Positions 31,462-44,100 of a DNA stretch of 64,000 bases are shown piece by piece. Source of the stretch: Thamnaconus septentrionalis (lineage: Eukaryota > Chordata > Actinopteri > Tetraodontiformes > Monacanthidae); assembly GCA_009823395.1 (NCBI GenBank), contig CM020506.1, forward strand, positions 2,221,501-2,285,500, read 5' to 3'. Position 1 is the stretch's first letter; every line of letters begins with the position of its first letter. Under the pieces are notes generated by a model. It was not told the DNA's origin and did no database searches. It saw only the letters and a program-made list of their open reading frames with translations. The translations under genes were made by a program, and so were the position numbers.

Positions 31462-34400
31462 TGCAAGGGTAGCAGAGCTGCACAATGGGATGGAGGGGTG
31501 CGTGCTTGGACCAGCCATATCCCATTTCAGACAAAAAGCACTTTGTGGACAGATTCCTCCAGCAGCCAGGAGCTGTCGATTAACTGGTAGATGGACGCAC
31601 GCGTCTCGTCTGTTTTCTGTCACGTTAACGAATGCAGTAATGACCCCTTGTGCTCGGCAGTTTTGGCAAGTTCGTCCATCAAAGCCACGCGCCGCCCTCC
31701 GCCACACCTCGTTTCACTTTGCACCTGTGTGTTCGGTCCCGCCCTGATCCCGATGAGCTCAGCCCACTTCCACTGCAGCAGAAATGCCTTTTCCCACCTC
31801 GTCATGTCTGCACTTGCCCCTCAGTGCCCCAATGCAGTTTCAGTAGACGCATCTGCAGACCTGCGCAGGAGCAGCCTAGTCAGGCCCATGAGTCAAATCT
31901 AGTCAGTTCCTCCTGGAGGGAAGCCCTACGTGTGCATCTGATCTCAGAATAAAATAGATAATTAATTTTAAAAAAAGAAGAAGCCCTCAACAGCCACAGC
32001 ATTAACTGAAAGTTCTTTGAACTGCACCAAATGTTGTGATGTCTGATGCCACGCGACTCAAACCACCCATGATGGTTTTACATCAGCTTTGTGGATCTGC
32101 CAGAGTCTGCTTCCTCCCAGGATGAGTGGCCAAACCATTGAGTTACATTGTCACACAATTGATGGCATCATTAAAAAGCCCTTTTAGATGAAGGCTCCAT
32201 TGGAAAAGTAGCCAAAGCAGTGGAGAAACCCTGCAAGCTCCTTTAATAGCGACTCAGTCTGTCACCTCACCAGGTCTGATTGCATTGTTTAGAAGCAGAA
32301 AGGTCAGAACATTAACAGGCTCTTTGGGCTCAGACGGCGAAGATGTCCACAGTCAGTCTTCGTCATTTCTTCACCTGTGGTTTAATGTTGTGGCTGATGT
32401 GTGCACATCATGTTTAGAGCATTTTCACACTTTGTCTTTTTATGAAGAGACTGGACAAATGGGAGAACGGACGGCTGTTCCTTGAACCCGGCAGACAGGG
32501 CAGAACTACTGTTGCACCTGCAGTTTCCACTCTGATCATTCATGACTCTGATGCGTGTGATCGTGCGAACTGAAGTACTGACTCCCTCAATTGTGACAGA
32601 CTGGTTTCCGAACTTTATTTGACACTTTGGACTAGTTTGCACATAGCTATGACTTCTGTGATTGTTTTTAAGCGAGGTTGTATTTTTATGTGCAATAGTT
32701 TTTGTAGAAATCATGTTTGCCAATGATGGAACCAGCGATTGGTTCCATCATTTTATAACACATAGTAAATTTACGCATTTGCTTTTGATTTTAAATTAAC
32801 AGTAAAAACTTTAGGAGCGCTTGCATATTCTCAAGTGATTTTGATTTGACAGACTTTGCCTTCCCTAAATGCTCTATTCTTTACCGATAGGTTTTTAAAT
32901 GTAGATAGTCTTACTTGAGGGATCAGAGGGGTGCTAAAGTGCTGATTAGTTGAAGCTGTTGCCAATGAAGTGAGAGCATCATAGTGTGTTGTGTAATAGA
33001 GAAAAATAATTTTATTATGATGTATTTTCACTGACTGGTAGCAGAAACATGTCCAGTGAAAGGTTCTCTCCTCTGTCACTAGTGAGTATAGTGCAATCTA
33101 ACTGTTAATATATTAAGAGACTAACACACTTTATGCTAATATACTTACAAGGTAGAAAATCTCTCAACACACTACGTTTGCCCACACAGTGGAGTCCTTC
33201 AAGTTGCAGCCCAGAGCTGATTCCTGGTTTTATGAAATAATAATTGACCCTAGTTTTATAGGGTGTCTGGTGTTCAGATCTGTACAGAATAATGTATGTG
33301 TTCCCCAGTTAAATCTTATCTGTTGTCAGTCCGAAAAATCCATTTCCATCTCCTGACCTTGACCTTTTCTCAAAAAATAAGACTGAATGGAATTGATCAA
33401 GAGGTCACATTCAATTGTTGTTCATACAATATCATCCAACTCACAAGCCGCCGCATTCAATTGTTTCTTTTAAGAACCATTCACACCGTTTAGCGCAGAA
33501 GAGTTGTGAATTGGTCATTGTGTTATAGCCATAAGGGTAATAGTGATAATAATACCAACAAGTGTAGATGTGTGAAGAAATAAGCCTTTATTTTTCTAGA
33601 TCAGTTCATCCACACAATGACAAGTAAAAGTCCTACATCGAAAAATGCTTTGAGAGAGAAGTGAATTACTAGTCATCGACTCGACTGTACCAAAACTGTA
33701 CCAAAACACCAAAAAGTAATCCTCTCTAGTACATGCGTGTCTGGCGAGAGAGAAACAATGACTCACCTCAATAGAGGCGATGACGACTGATTCAGAATTA
33801 ATGCTCCGTGTCCTCACACTTCAGAACATTAATTAAAGGCTTCTTAATGTCATATTTAAATGTTCTTTAAGAAGTTGATCTCATGGCAACTGGTAGGTAG
33901 AGCCGAGCATTGTCAAAGGAGAGACAAATGCATTGTGTTCAGTTTAGCTGCCGGAATTAGAGCAAGAAAACATTGTGTTTACACAAAGGTTCCACAGAGG
34001 AGTGTAAAATAAACACGAGTCTTAACGCTAGCTCACTGCTATTCAGTCTTACTTAACTTGTTTTTGTTGTTTGCATAGGCTAAATGCCGTAACCTCTTCA
34101 GAATTTCTGGCATTGACGATCCCATTTGAGTCATCGATGGCATGCCGGCAATTATCGGATCATTTGAATGCGTACCTTAAAATATGAGAGTATGTCTACA
34201 TCCATTTGCGCACCATTGGCATATGTACAACTCATCAGCTCCTATTCTAAGCAGCAGCGTGTACTACATGTGTTCTATACAAATTGCATGACCCACTTTC
34301 AAGGCGTATATCTTCAGCGACTTATGTAGGTCAGCTCATTTCTCTTGGATTTCTTGCTAAAAATGTGAAAGGACAAATCAGAAATTCTTCTCATGGAATC

Positions 34401-34900
34401 CTTGATGTGCAAATGATGTGACTGTTTATTGTTCACACGTCATTTCGTTGCAAACACTGTATATTTGTGTGGGCTGGGTGTGTTGACCCTCAGTCAGTAG
34501 CCGTCACTGCTCAGTTCATCTTGCGTGAAGCAAAGGTGATCTCACATTTTATCCTGGCTCAAAAAAAATGGATGGATGCGCACATGAAGAAATCATTGAT
34601 TCTAACCTCTTTTTTGTTGCAAGTGTTATTTTGTTTTAATGTATAGAACATCCCGGACGACCGATTTCCAACCTTATTTTCTCATCTCGTCTGTATTTAA
34701 GTTTGTGCAGCAGGAGAATGGCAGAGAGTTGTGTTTCATTTCTACTGACAGCGTTGTAAATCATGGTGATAGTGAGATCATTGTTTCTGGAGGCTCTAAC
34801 TCTTTGCCGAAATCAATGATTGAGTATTGTTTACTCAAGGATGGGTTTCATGTTTCAACAATGAACTGGCTTGATTGAGGATAACAATAAAAGAAATAAA
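31462..34900 (+). other. itch: itch 3'UTR with early and late poly(A) signals
   Basis: AATAAA occurs at 31948-31953 (about 490 bases after the stop) and again at 34886-34891 and 34895-34900. Two 3' ends, short and about 3.4 kb, are therefore possible. No open frame in between resembles a protein. The extent is inferred. Confidence 0.45.
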
Positions 34901-36373
34901 ACAAACACTGAACTCCCTCAGATCTCCAGTTTACATGCCTCCATTGTTCACATTTGTTTGAAACGTCTATCTCATGGGCTTCTCAAAGTGAGCGTCCTGA
35001 CAGCAGGCCAGGGGTGCCACAAATGATTAAATGGATTGGAATTTTTCTATGTGACTTAAAAATGATATAATTTAGATATTGGATATTTTAAAAGGCAAAA
35101 AAAATAAAAATCTAAATTAAAAGAAAGAAAGAAAGAAAGGATGTTTTCATCTGTGCATGTGTGTGAAACAAAGTACAGAGGATTAGTTTTCAGGTGGCTA
35201 TGTTATGTGGTTAAGTTATTTCTTGAACAACAAAACTAATTCAATGTTGTAATTTAAACTAATTAAAATCAATAATTATTATAGGAAGGCAGATACAAAA
35301 AGCTAAATGTAGCGGAAAAATATTTCATAAATATAAACAATCTATCTAAATGTCAATTACATTTCCAGCCCTTATATTATTTGTCACATTGTGTGCCGTT
35401 CCCTGGAGTTGATCCCTGGGTGGGAAGCAAGAACCCAATGTTCCTGTCAGGCTTTGTGTCGTGGCTGCCCTGCCCTGCTTGTCATAGATGTCTCTCTGCT
35501 GCATCACATCATGCTTTAAACTGTCACCTCATTACAAAGTCCTTATCCTTCACTAAGGTGTTTTATTTTTTTAATTTATTTAATTTTTTGTTTTTAACAA
35601 TGCCTGGTCCTGTCAGGTGACAGATCACTACAAACTTCTTCTGCCCCATCCTACTGTTTTTTTTTTCTTCTCTTCTCTGCATGAATGTCTTGGCTCATGT
35701 TGCAAAGGGTATGACTTATGTACATATAAAAGTCATCAGTCACCATGATATGATGCAATATTCCCAGTATATTGTAAACGTTACGCATACTGTGCTGAAC
35801 GCGTTCTTTGGTTTATGTGAGCTGCCTTTAATAATAGGTTTGCACGTTACCAAAACAACTTTCTATATCACTATAATATGATTTAAGATCGATAAACCAG
35901 TGCAGAACTTCTTCTTCTTCCTCTTTTTAGCTCTTTAACTTCTTTTACTGATATCTTTAATAGTGAAATATGAACAATATTATTAATTATTCATTTTCAA
36001 ATTGACATTATTTCCTGAGTAAGATGTCAAATTAGTCATTTATTTGTATTCTTGGGAAAAAAAAATAAAATCAAACGTTTGAATGTAATGCTTCACTTAT
36101 ATCTGACCACTCATAGAGTGAACACTCATAGCTCAAATTTTGGTAAAAGGGGATTTAGGGACTGTGTGCTTGCTTCGGCTTGAAATCATTTACAATATAC
36201 TTTAAACAAACAAACAAAAAAAGAAATACATTTCATTTCAAAAACACGAATCAGCGCCAAACTTACATAGGAACCTGACTTCGAGGTTAGCACGGCGCGT
36301 ATTCAGTGTGACACACCACTCCGGTACATGTGTGCAACACTCATTAGTGTTGTATCGGCGACTGCGGACGACC
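34901..36373. other. Gap before pxmp4
   Basis: AT-rich, with a GAAA tract at about 35121-35140. The last 100 bases before the pxmp4 ATG are moderately GC-rich and should contain its promoter and 5'UTR. No further gene was seen. Confidence 0.4.
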
Positions 36374-37407
36374 ATGGCAGGTCGCGAGCTGGTCAACACC
36401 ATCCTGTACACCGTCAATCACCTCCTGCAGCAAGAGAAATACAAAGCTGCCTTGGCGGTCGTCAAAGGATTCAGAAATGGCGCCGTGTAAGTAGCGGAGG
36501 ACGAATCGAGACTTGCTCGGCTAATGTCGCGCGGCATTGAACAGGAAGCGAACGTAGAAGGCGCAGGTGTAGAGCAGGACTGCAGGGTGAAAGGTCTTGG
36601 ACTTGACATCGGGTGGGCTGGTTGCGAGCCAATGTCAAATCCCCGAACAGTATAGATTAATGACAGTATTTTCATGTTCTTTCTCAGATATGGAGCCAAA
36701 ATCCGAGCACCTCATGCCCTGGTGATGACTTTTCTATTCAGAAGTGGCAGGTAACTGGTCCCAGCTGATCTGTGTGCACTTTGCTGTTACTTTCCAGCTC
36801 GATGGCTCGTTGAGTGTGAACATTTCTCCCCCTCCCTGACAGTTTGAAGGACAAGCTGAGGGCCATTTTAAAAGCCACGTACACCCACTCTCGCAACCTG
36901 GCGTACTTTGTGTTTACATACAAAGGACTGCAAGCGCTGCAGGAGAGGATGCAGGGAAAGAGTTCTCAGTCTCACGCCTTCCTGGCCGCCTGTGTTGGTG
37001 GATATTTAGTGTTTGGGGATAACAACAACATTAATAGTCAGGTATGACACCAAACTAGTAAATATATTGCTAATAGTTGGTTTTTGCACGCCCACATTTA
37101 CAGGCTTTACATGCCAGGTCACACTGTGTTCTTGCTCTTCTAGATCAATATGTACCTGCTGTCCAGAATCTTGTTCGCACTGTCACGGCTCGCCGTGGAG
37201 AAAGGATTCATCCCCCAGCCCAAACACGACCCTTTCCCTCTGTTTGCCACCCTGGTGTGGGGCATCGTCCTGTGGCTGTTTGAATATTACCCACACACGC
37301 TGCAGCCGTCCCTGCAGTCGTCGATGAACTACCTCTACCACGACAGCAACGTGTGGCACGACATCTCGGACTTCCTCGTTTACAACAAGCCAAGGACTCA
37401 GAAATGA
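36374..37407 (+). CDS. pxmp4: Peroxisomal membrane protein 4 (PMP24)
   Basis: Exons 36374-36486, 36688-36750, 36843-37041 and 37144-37407 join in phase to 212 residues, the family length. The protein starts MAGRELVNTILYTVNHLLQQ. It contains FRNGAVYGAKIRAPHALVMT, SRNLAYFVFTYKGLQALQ and the hydrophobic LFATLVWGIVLWLFEYYP, consistent with an integral membrane protein of the Tim17/22/23-PMP24 superfamily. In mammals it sits in the peroxisomal membrane; its biochemical role is poorly defined. The start codon context (ACCATGG) is a strong Kozak match. It lies downstream of itch on the same strand; both human orthologues are at 20q11. Confidence 0.97.
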
Positions 37408-38057
37408 ATCCCCAAGTGCCTTTTTTTGCAGTATGGACCTGCCCCACACAGTAAAATGATGATAATCATTTAGAAACAATTAATATTCCAATTTTAATGA
37501 AGTTTTTTTTTTGTTTGTTTTATTGCTGTTTGCACTGTAATTTTTTTTTTTTTTTTAGGATTTATTGACATTTAGTTTTCTGTTAAATTGATATTGCTGC
37601 TGCAGTTAGCAGCTGCTAATGCTAACTGCTGATTTTCTATGTATGGATTGAAATGTGTAATATGGTGATTATTGCCTACTTACAAACATTTTGTGTGATT
37701 GCAATTTCCAGGAGTTTATACAGCAAACCTCAATCTCTGCCAATAAAAGATAATGTGTTCTGCAACACTATCTAAAATGTTGTACGGTTCTTTGAAAGGA
37801 CTGACACAGACACAACTATACTAAAAATGAAATTATAAATTGAAATACTTGCTGCTGGAATAAGTTCAATTAAAAAAAAAAGTAAACATTTACTTATACA
37901 AAATGTTGTTTTGCATTTGTTTGAGAGAGGAACTCAATTGTAGCATTGTTTTTACATTTAATTTCAAACTTTCAAAGATTTTTCCTCTAAAATAAATTAT
38001 TAAAATATGGATTATATTGTGCCTTCATGAGGTTCTCTGCAGAATATGCAGCCGCAG
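37408..38057 (+). other. pxmp4: pxmp4 3'UTR and short gap
   Basis: Poly-T tracts, then AATAAA at 37742-37747 about 335 bases after the stop, the likely polyadenylation signal. Beyond it the sequence is AT-rich with no recognised feature. Confidence 0.55.
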
Positions 38058-38429
38058 TGGGTGTCCATCTTTGACATGAAACTAGTGTTAATGCTAGTTC
38101 AAAAGGTGGATTAAAAACGCTCAGGCAAACCTGTTTTCTTTCCTTTGTAGTCAAGTTAATCACTGCTTGATTCAGTATCTAAAAATAAATGATGTCGCTA
38201 CTCACTACAACGTGATTCTATTACAACTACTTGACAAGAGATTGGTTTCAATGTAAAAAGAAAAAAGAAAAAGATGAGATTGTGATGAAAGAGATCAAAA
38301 GTAATGCCTCCAACAGTCTCAGGATCAAAAACGGATTAAGATGAACTTAAAAAAAAAATTTTTTTCCCCGCAAACTTAGAAAGTGTGTGACTTACTTTCT
38401 ATTGTAGTTAAGGAAAATAAGTCCTTAAC
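38058..38429 (+). repeat. Direct repeat A, left copy
   Basis: Nearly identical to 39247-39540, sharing TGTCCATCTTTG at the start and GGAAAATAAGTCCTTAAC at the end. The left copy retains about 90 bases (around 38215-38310) missing from the right copy. Together they flank the transglutaminase fragment as direct repeats. Confidence 0.9.
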
Positions 38430-39245
38430 AAGCAACAAAGATATGACTTGAGACTCTGTAGTGTGCAGGTGTGAGGCCTTTGGTTACCACCACTGGCCAC
38501 CATGTACCTGGTCTTGGATGATTTATCGACGTCATGTTTAACGTTCCCTCTTCATTCCTCCTCCCGCCTTGTGGCGCAGTATGAACCTGGCGTCCTGGAG
38601 GCCTGCATGAACCTGCTCCAAGTCAGTCCTCAGCACCAGAAGAACAGCAGGAGGGACTACCTGAAGCGAAACTCCCAAATACACAGAGAGAGAAAGTGCT
38701 TTGTGTCCAACTGGCTTACGCTGTCACTGTCTCCTACGTGCACGACATGCACTTGTTGCGGCTTGAACTGGCACACAGTGAATCTAATAAGCACAGCAAT
38801 TAAATGTCACGTGCGGAGAAGGAGCAGAGCTGCACATGACGCCAACCGGTGCCTGAAGCGTCCTGACTTCTGTCTCTTCCTTGTCGTCCAGATCAACAGC
38901 GAAGACGACCGGGGCGTGCTGAAGGGGAACTGGTCCTCGGACTTCAAACAAGGGGTGCACCCCAGCGCGTGGACCGGCAGCGGGGACATCTTGAAGATGT
39001 GGTCCAACACGGGCTGCAGCCTGGTCAAGTACGGCCAGTGCTGGGTGTTTGCAGCGGTCATGTGCACAGGTGCGTTCTTGCGAAAGAAGAAAATTGCAAA
39101 ACAAAAACAAGCCAAAGAAAAACACTCTCGCTACTTTTGTTCCTTGTTCCTCCTCAAACCCCCATTGTTCCGCTTTGTCATTGATGTCTCATCACCAGTC
39201 TTATTAATTTTTCCACAACGCACCCTCGGAGGGCGGTCACGTGCA
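38430..39245 (+). pseudogene. Broken copy of transglutaminase exons 5-6
   Basis: Matches 42565-43425 of the intact gene with very few substitutions. The exon 5 copy (38580-38672) has about 10 extra bases just before its acceptor. It has also lost about 53 bases, removing the last 36 coding bases ([13 protein letters not shown] region) and the splice donor. The exon 6 copy (38892-39069) is full length with intact splice sites and the active-site motif YGQCWVF, with one visible change (Ser-Pro to Ser-Leu before VKYGQCW). No other transglutaminase exon lies near it, so it cannot encode an enzyme. It is a recent partial duplication. Confidence 0.9.
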
Positions 39246-39246
39246 C

Positions 39247-39540
39247 ATGGTGTCCATCTTTGTCATGAAACTAGTGTTAATGCTAGTTCAAAAGATGGAT
39301 TAAAAACGCTCAGGGAAACCTGTTTTCTTTCCTTTGTAGTCAAGTTAATCACTGCTTGATTCAGTATCTAAAAATAAATGATGTTGCTACTCACTACAAC
39401 ATGATGCTGTTCTATCCAACAGTGTCAGGATCAAAAACGGATTAAGATGAACTTAAAAAAAAAAAAAAAACTTTACCCCCGCAAACTTAGAAAGTGTGTG
39501 CCTTACTTTCTATTGTAGTTAAGGAAAATAAGTCCTTAAC
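39247..39540 (+). repeat. Direct repeat A, right copy
   Basis: Second copy of the 38058-38429 segment, shorter by an internal deletion of about 90 bases and with an expanded poly-A. It begins directly where similarity to the transglutaminase intron ends. Confidence 0.9.
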
Positions 39541-39689
39541 TACTAATTTTGCCAAGACAACTAAAAGTGGCCTTTAGCCTGAAAAAAACCTCCCTGCTCT
39601 TTTCTTGGTGAACTTTGTTCAATTGCTTGCTGGCACGAACAATTAGTCAGCCAGTCACATTGCACCAACTCAGTGGATTTCGGCACGTA

Positions 39690-39993
39690 GACATGGTGAA
39701 GACGACTTCTTCAAGTTCAAAGCGAGGATCAGCCTGGCACAGAAAGGGGATTAAAGTGACTTTGTGTCTGGTGAACATGGTTGATGGTGCCAGACGTGGC
39801 TGGTCTGACTATTTCACAAACTGTCTACTGGGATTTTCACAACATCACAGCCATGTTTGGGGTTTACGGAGAATGGTTTTTAAAAGGTGGAGTAAAATAC
39901 CTTGTTGATGTCAGAGGTCAGAATGGGCAGACTGGTTGGAGACCATGGGAAGACAACCGGAACGTAAATAACCACTGGTTCCAGTCAGAGTAA
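39690..39993 (+). mobile_element. Decayed Tc1/mariner-like transposase fragment
   Basis: Alternating reading frames give pieces resembling a fish Tc1-type transposase N-terminus: GARRGWSDYFTNCLLGFSQH, then VYGEWF, then YLVDVRGQNGQTGW. These match the family pattern of an HTH region (GLSISQTADLLGFS), REWS, and LVDVRGQRRMGRLV. Frameshifts separate the pieces, so it is dead. Terminal repeats were not found. Confidence 0.55.
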
Positions 39994-40564
39994 CAGAATA
40001 GCATCTCTGAACGCACAACACCTCCAACCTTGAAGCAGTGAATGTACTTCAATATCAATATCAAGTACTTAGCACTTTCAAAGTGTACCTCATAAAATGG
40101 CCAAAGAGTTTCCATACATCAATTTCAAATGCGTACAAAAACATTCACTCTGTAAAAATGCATCCCAGCTCACCCAGTACTTAAACAATCATACCAGTCA
40201 TTTTCAGCAAATGACTGGCCTCCTGTTGGAACAAGAAATACACAATCATACTATTTTACCGTCTTAGCGGCATGACAACACGATTAACAGAAACTCAGAG
40301 GAAGTCTTAACTGCTCTCCCACGCCTTTACCTGCCGGCCGAAGCGACTCTCTGCCGGAGCAGCAGTCAAGGCTGCAGGCAAGTGGGTCGAAGGGCGCTTG
40401 AGACACGCTGGTGTTGTTTAGACAAGTTCGTTCAGTCAGCCGAATGTTTCGTGGTTTCATTCAAAGTACATGTTGATTTAGATGAAAAAGAACAGAGTTG
40501 CTTTGCATGTAAACCTTATATAAATCCCAAATTCTGGAGGCAAACCCCATCAGCATTATTATTT

Positions 40565-40570
40565 TTATTG

Positions 40571-40601
<31 letters not shown>

Positions 40602-40614
40602 GACGATGATGAAT
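40565..40614. repeat. AAT/GAT trinucleotide tract
   Basis: (AAT)n passing into GATGACGATGATGA. The gap 39994-41100 holds nothing else recognisable. Confidence 0.85.
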
Positions 40615-41084
40615 TTGCTTGAAAGAAAAGTGTTAATAAGGCCCATGCAACAGGTTAACAGTTTCATTTTAATACTTTTTATTATAATAAACTGTATGAA
40701 GGTTGAGATGTAACAGTGAAGCAGTTGAAGTTGATTATATTTGGACCTGCTGCTGGTCCGGTTGGACATATGAAACCATCACGTGTGGCCTCTAAACTAT
40801 TTGAATTCCAGATTTCATCAGCAAAACCACAAAGAAGCAGAAGGAGGAGTTGAACGTTTCAAACATCGGAACGTTTCATCCTCCTCTGACGTGTAAATGT
40901 CACCGATGTCGTCGCCATTGCGTGCTTCTGTGACGATGTCGCAACCTCTCACGCCCTCTCACTGATGCGCCGCAAATCTGGGAGAGCCTGATTAGTCATG
41001 TGAACATAGTTATTGCTACAACAGGAAACGGTGTACCACTGAGCGGTTATTTATCAACTCCCTTTGTAGCTATTGAAAAGAAAC

Positions 41085-41196
41085 CAGTTCACTTTCCTCG
41101 GAAAACGCCTCCGGGGCGGAGGAGCGAGCTTTAAAAGTGGAGTGCGGCGCCACTGTCGGGTCACAACGCGTTGTGCTGAAAGAGAGAGACAGACAA
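41085..41196 (+). promoter_or_regulatory. Transglutaminase core promoter
   Basis: A TATA-like TTTAAAAG at 41130-41137 lies about 60-67 bases before the start codon, after a short GC-rich stretch (CCGGGGCGGAGG). That spacing fits a short 5'UTR of about 35 bases. Just upstream, the minus strand reads GGAAAGTGAAC (about 41086-41096), close to an interferon-response core. Confidence 0.5.
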
Positions 41197-44100
41197 ATGA
41201 CAGGTGAGGTCTGCCTTCACCGATCCAAGCTCTGACTCCCACAACAGCTCGCCTTGCGACGACTCGGAGGATTCATTTTCTTTCTCTCTCTCTTTGTTTT
41301 TTTTAATACATACAGTATTAATATATTTTTTAGTTTTATCTTTGCTCAAGCAATCTGTTCTTTCTCTCTTTCCGTTCACAGCCTTAAACATTCAACATGT
41401 CAACCTGGAAAAGTCGGAGAACCTGCACAGGCACAGGACGCAGGACTTCAGCTCCTCCAGAACCCTGGTGGTGCGAAGGGGAGACCCGTTCAAGATCAGC
41501 CTGCAGCTGGCGGGCCGGCCCTTCAACCCCGCCACAGACAAGCTCAGGATCAAAGTCATGCTTGGTAATCCTTTATTTTTTAAAACTATTTTGTTCGGCA
41601 ATGTTTATTGATTTATTTTCCGGTTGATGACCTTTGCACCTCCCCGGCGGCCCACAGGCAGGCTGTACGTTCTGATGCCGGTCGCCTACTCCAAGAAGCC
41701 GGACCCGTCCCCTCGCTGGAGAGCCTATTTCGACCCGGAGTCCTTGGACCTCCACAACCCGTCCATGTTCATCCTGCCCCCGGCCTCGGCCTCGGTGGGC
41801 TTCTACAGGTTCCGCCTCAGCGTGCTGAACAGAGGCCGCTGGAAGGCCGACGCTCAGGCCAGATTCGCGCTGCTGTGCAACCCCTGGTGCTCCGGTGAGT
41901 CGCTCACTCAACCGCCGTGGTGAACCTCCACATTCACTCACCGCGTCTTTTTAGCGCTTCAAACGGCGGCCTGGACGCTGAGGGGGCGCCGCTGTGTGAA
42001 CGCTGGTAAAAACAGCAGCTCTGTTTTTTTTTCTGACGTGAGGACTTGATGCTAACTGGTGCTGCTCTAACCTTTGCAGAGGACACAGTGTTTATTCCGT
42101 TTGAGGACCAGAGAGAGGAGTTCGTCCTCAGCGACTCCGGCTTGCTGTTCATGGGGACGGCGATGAATCCGGTGGTGAGGCCGTGGTCCTTCGACCAGGT
42201 ACGGAAACATTGCTGACGGTTTAAATGTGCTTCACAACAAGCCTCAAAGTGATAGGACGAGAGATTGTAACAACTGGAAGACCACTTCAAGTCCCACGGT
42301 TGTTTTCAGTTCATCGTGTGGCCTAAAGTGCCTGCGTACTCTGCACTTCACGACCTGGAGCAGGAACCTTATAATCTGAGTCAGTCTTGGACAGCAGCAG
42401 AGCCAGAAATGCTTTCAGGCTGAACTTATGATTAATATCATCGCTAATATTAAAAACAAACCCATCAGCTTGTTCCTACGGTCACAGGATCAGGGTTCGT
42501 GGTAGTGTTTGCACTTCACTTGTCCACTCCCGAATTTTTGTGCGATGATTTAACTGAATCTGTCAGCAACAAAGATATGACTTGAGACTCTGTAGTGTGC
42601 AGGTGTGAGGCCTTTGGTTACCACCACTGGCCACCATGTACCTGGTCTTGGATGATTTATCGACGTCATGTTTAACGTTCCCTCTTCATTCCTCCTCCCG
42701 CAGTATGAACCTGGCGTCCTGGAGGCCTGCATGAACCTGCTCCAAGTCAGTCCTCAGCACCAGAAGAACAGCAGGAGGGACTACCTGAAGCGAAACAACC
42801 CCGTCTACGTGGGCCGGGTGGTGTCCGCCATGGTAGGACACGTCTTCACTCCCAAATACACAGAGAGAGAAAGTGCTTTGTGTCCAACTGGCTTACGCTG
42901 TCACTGTCTCCTACGTGCACGACATGCACTTGTTGCGGCTTGAACTGGCACACAGTGAATCTAATAAGCACAGCAATTAAATGTCACGTGCGGAGAAGAG
43001 CAGAGCTGCACATGACGCCAACCGGTGCCTGAAGCGTCCTGACTTCTGTCTCTTCCTTGTCGTCCAGATCAACAGCGAAGACGACCGGGGCGTGCTGAAG
43101 GGGAACTGGTCCTCGGACTTCAAACAAGGGGTGCACCCCAGCGCGTGGACTGGCAGCGGGGACATCTTGAAGATGTGGTCCAACACGGGCTGCAGCCCGG
43201 TCAAGTACGGCCAGTGCTGGGTGTTTGCAGCGGTCATGTGCACAGGTGCGTTCATGCAAAAGAAGAAAATTGCAAAACAAAAACAAGCCAAAGAAAAACA
43301 CTCTCGCTACTTTTGTTCCTTGTTCCTCCTCAAACCCCCATTGTTCCGCTTTGTCATTGATGTCTCATCACCAGTCTTATTCATTTTTCCACAACGCACC
43401 CTCGGAGGGCGGTCACCGGCACTCATGCGTCTGTCCCTGTCATTTAATTACCTCCCGCAGTCATGCGCGTTCTTGGCATCCCTTGCCGCGTGATCACAAA
43501 CTTCAACTCTGCGCACGACACCAATGCCAACCTGGTGATCGAGGAGTACTACAACGAAATGGGGCAGAAGCTGAAACTGAGCGCGGACAGCATATGGTAC
43601 CTTCTGCTTTTTCACTAATTCTAGTAAACACATGCATTTTTTCCCCAACAGATAATTTTAATTATTTTTTTTTGTTCACTTTTTGTCTTTGCATGGCAGG
43701 AACTTCCATGTGTGGGTGGAGTGCTGGATGACACGCCGGGACCTGGGACAGGATATGGACGGTTGGCAGGTCTTGGACCCGACACCTCAGGAGAGGAGTG
43801 GAGGTGTGTGGACAAGATTTGTTTTTGTGGAAAAGTTTACATTTTATTAGTTTTTATTTATTTTTATATTTTAAATATTGTCAATATACATTTTTAATAC
43901 CTTAATATTTTTTTAAAATGCTTTTAATTACTTTTATTTTAAATAGTAAAGGAGGAACTCCAGTAGCAAGTATTTCAGTTTAAATTAAATTTAGATTTAT
44001 TTACATAAATTTTATTTTAAAATGCATATTTTTCTCCTGGAAAAAGATTTAAACTCCATTTTCCCTCCTCTCCCATGCAAGGTGTGTACTGCTGCGGTCC

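Noticed and set aside
38502..39359. 285-codon open frame across the transglutaminase fragment
   Set aside because: It reads through copied introns and splice sites by chance; only the exon-derived parts resemble a protein.
42981..43493. 170-codon frame in the intact transglutaminase gene
   Set aside because: Contains exon 6 but continues into both introns; the spliced model is preferred.
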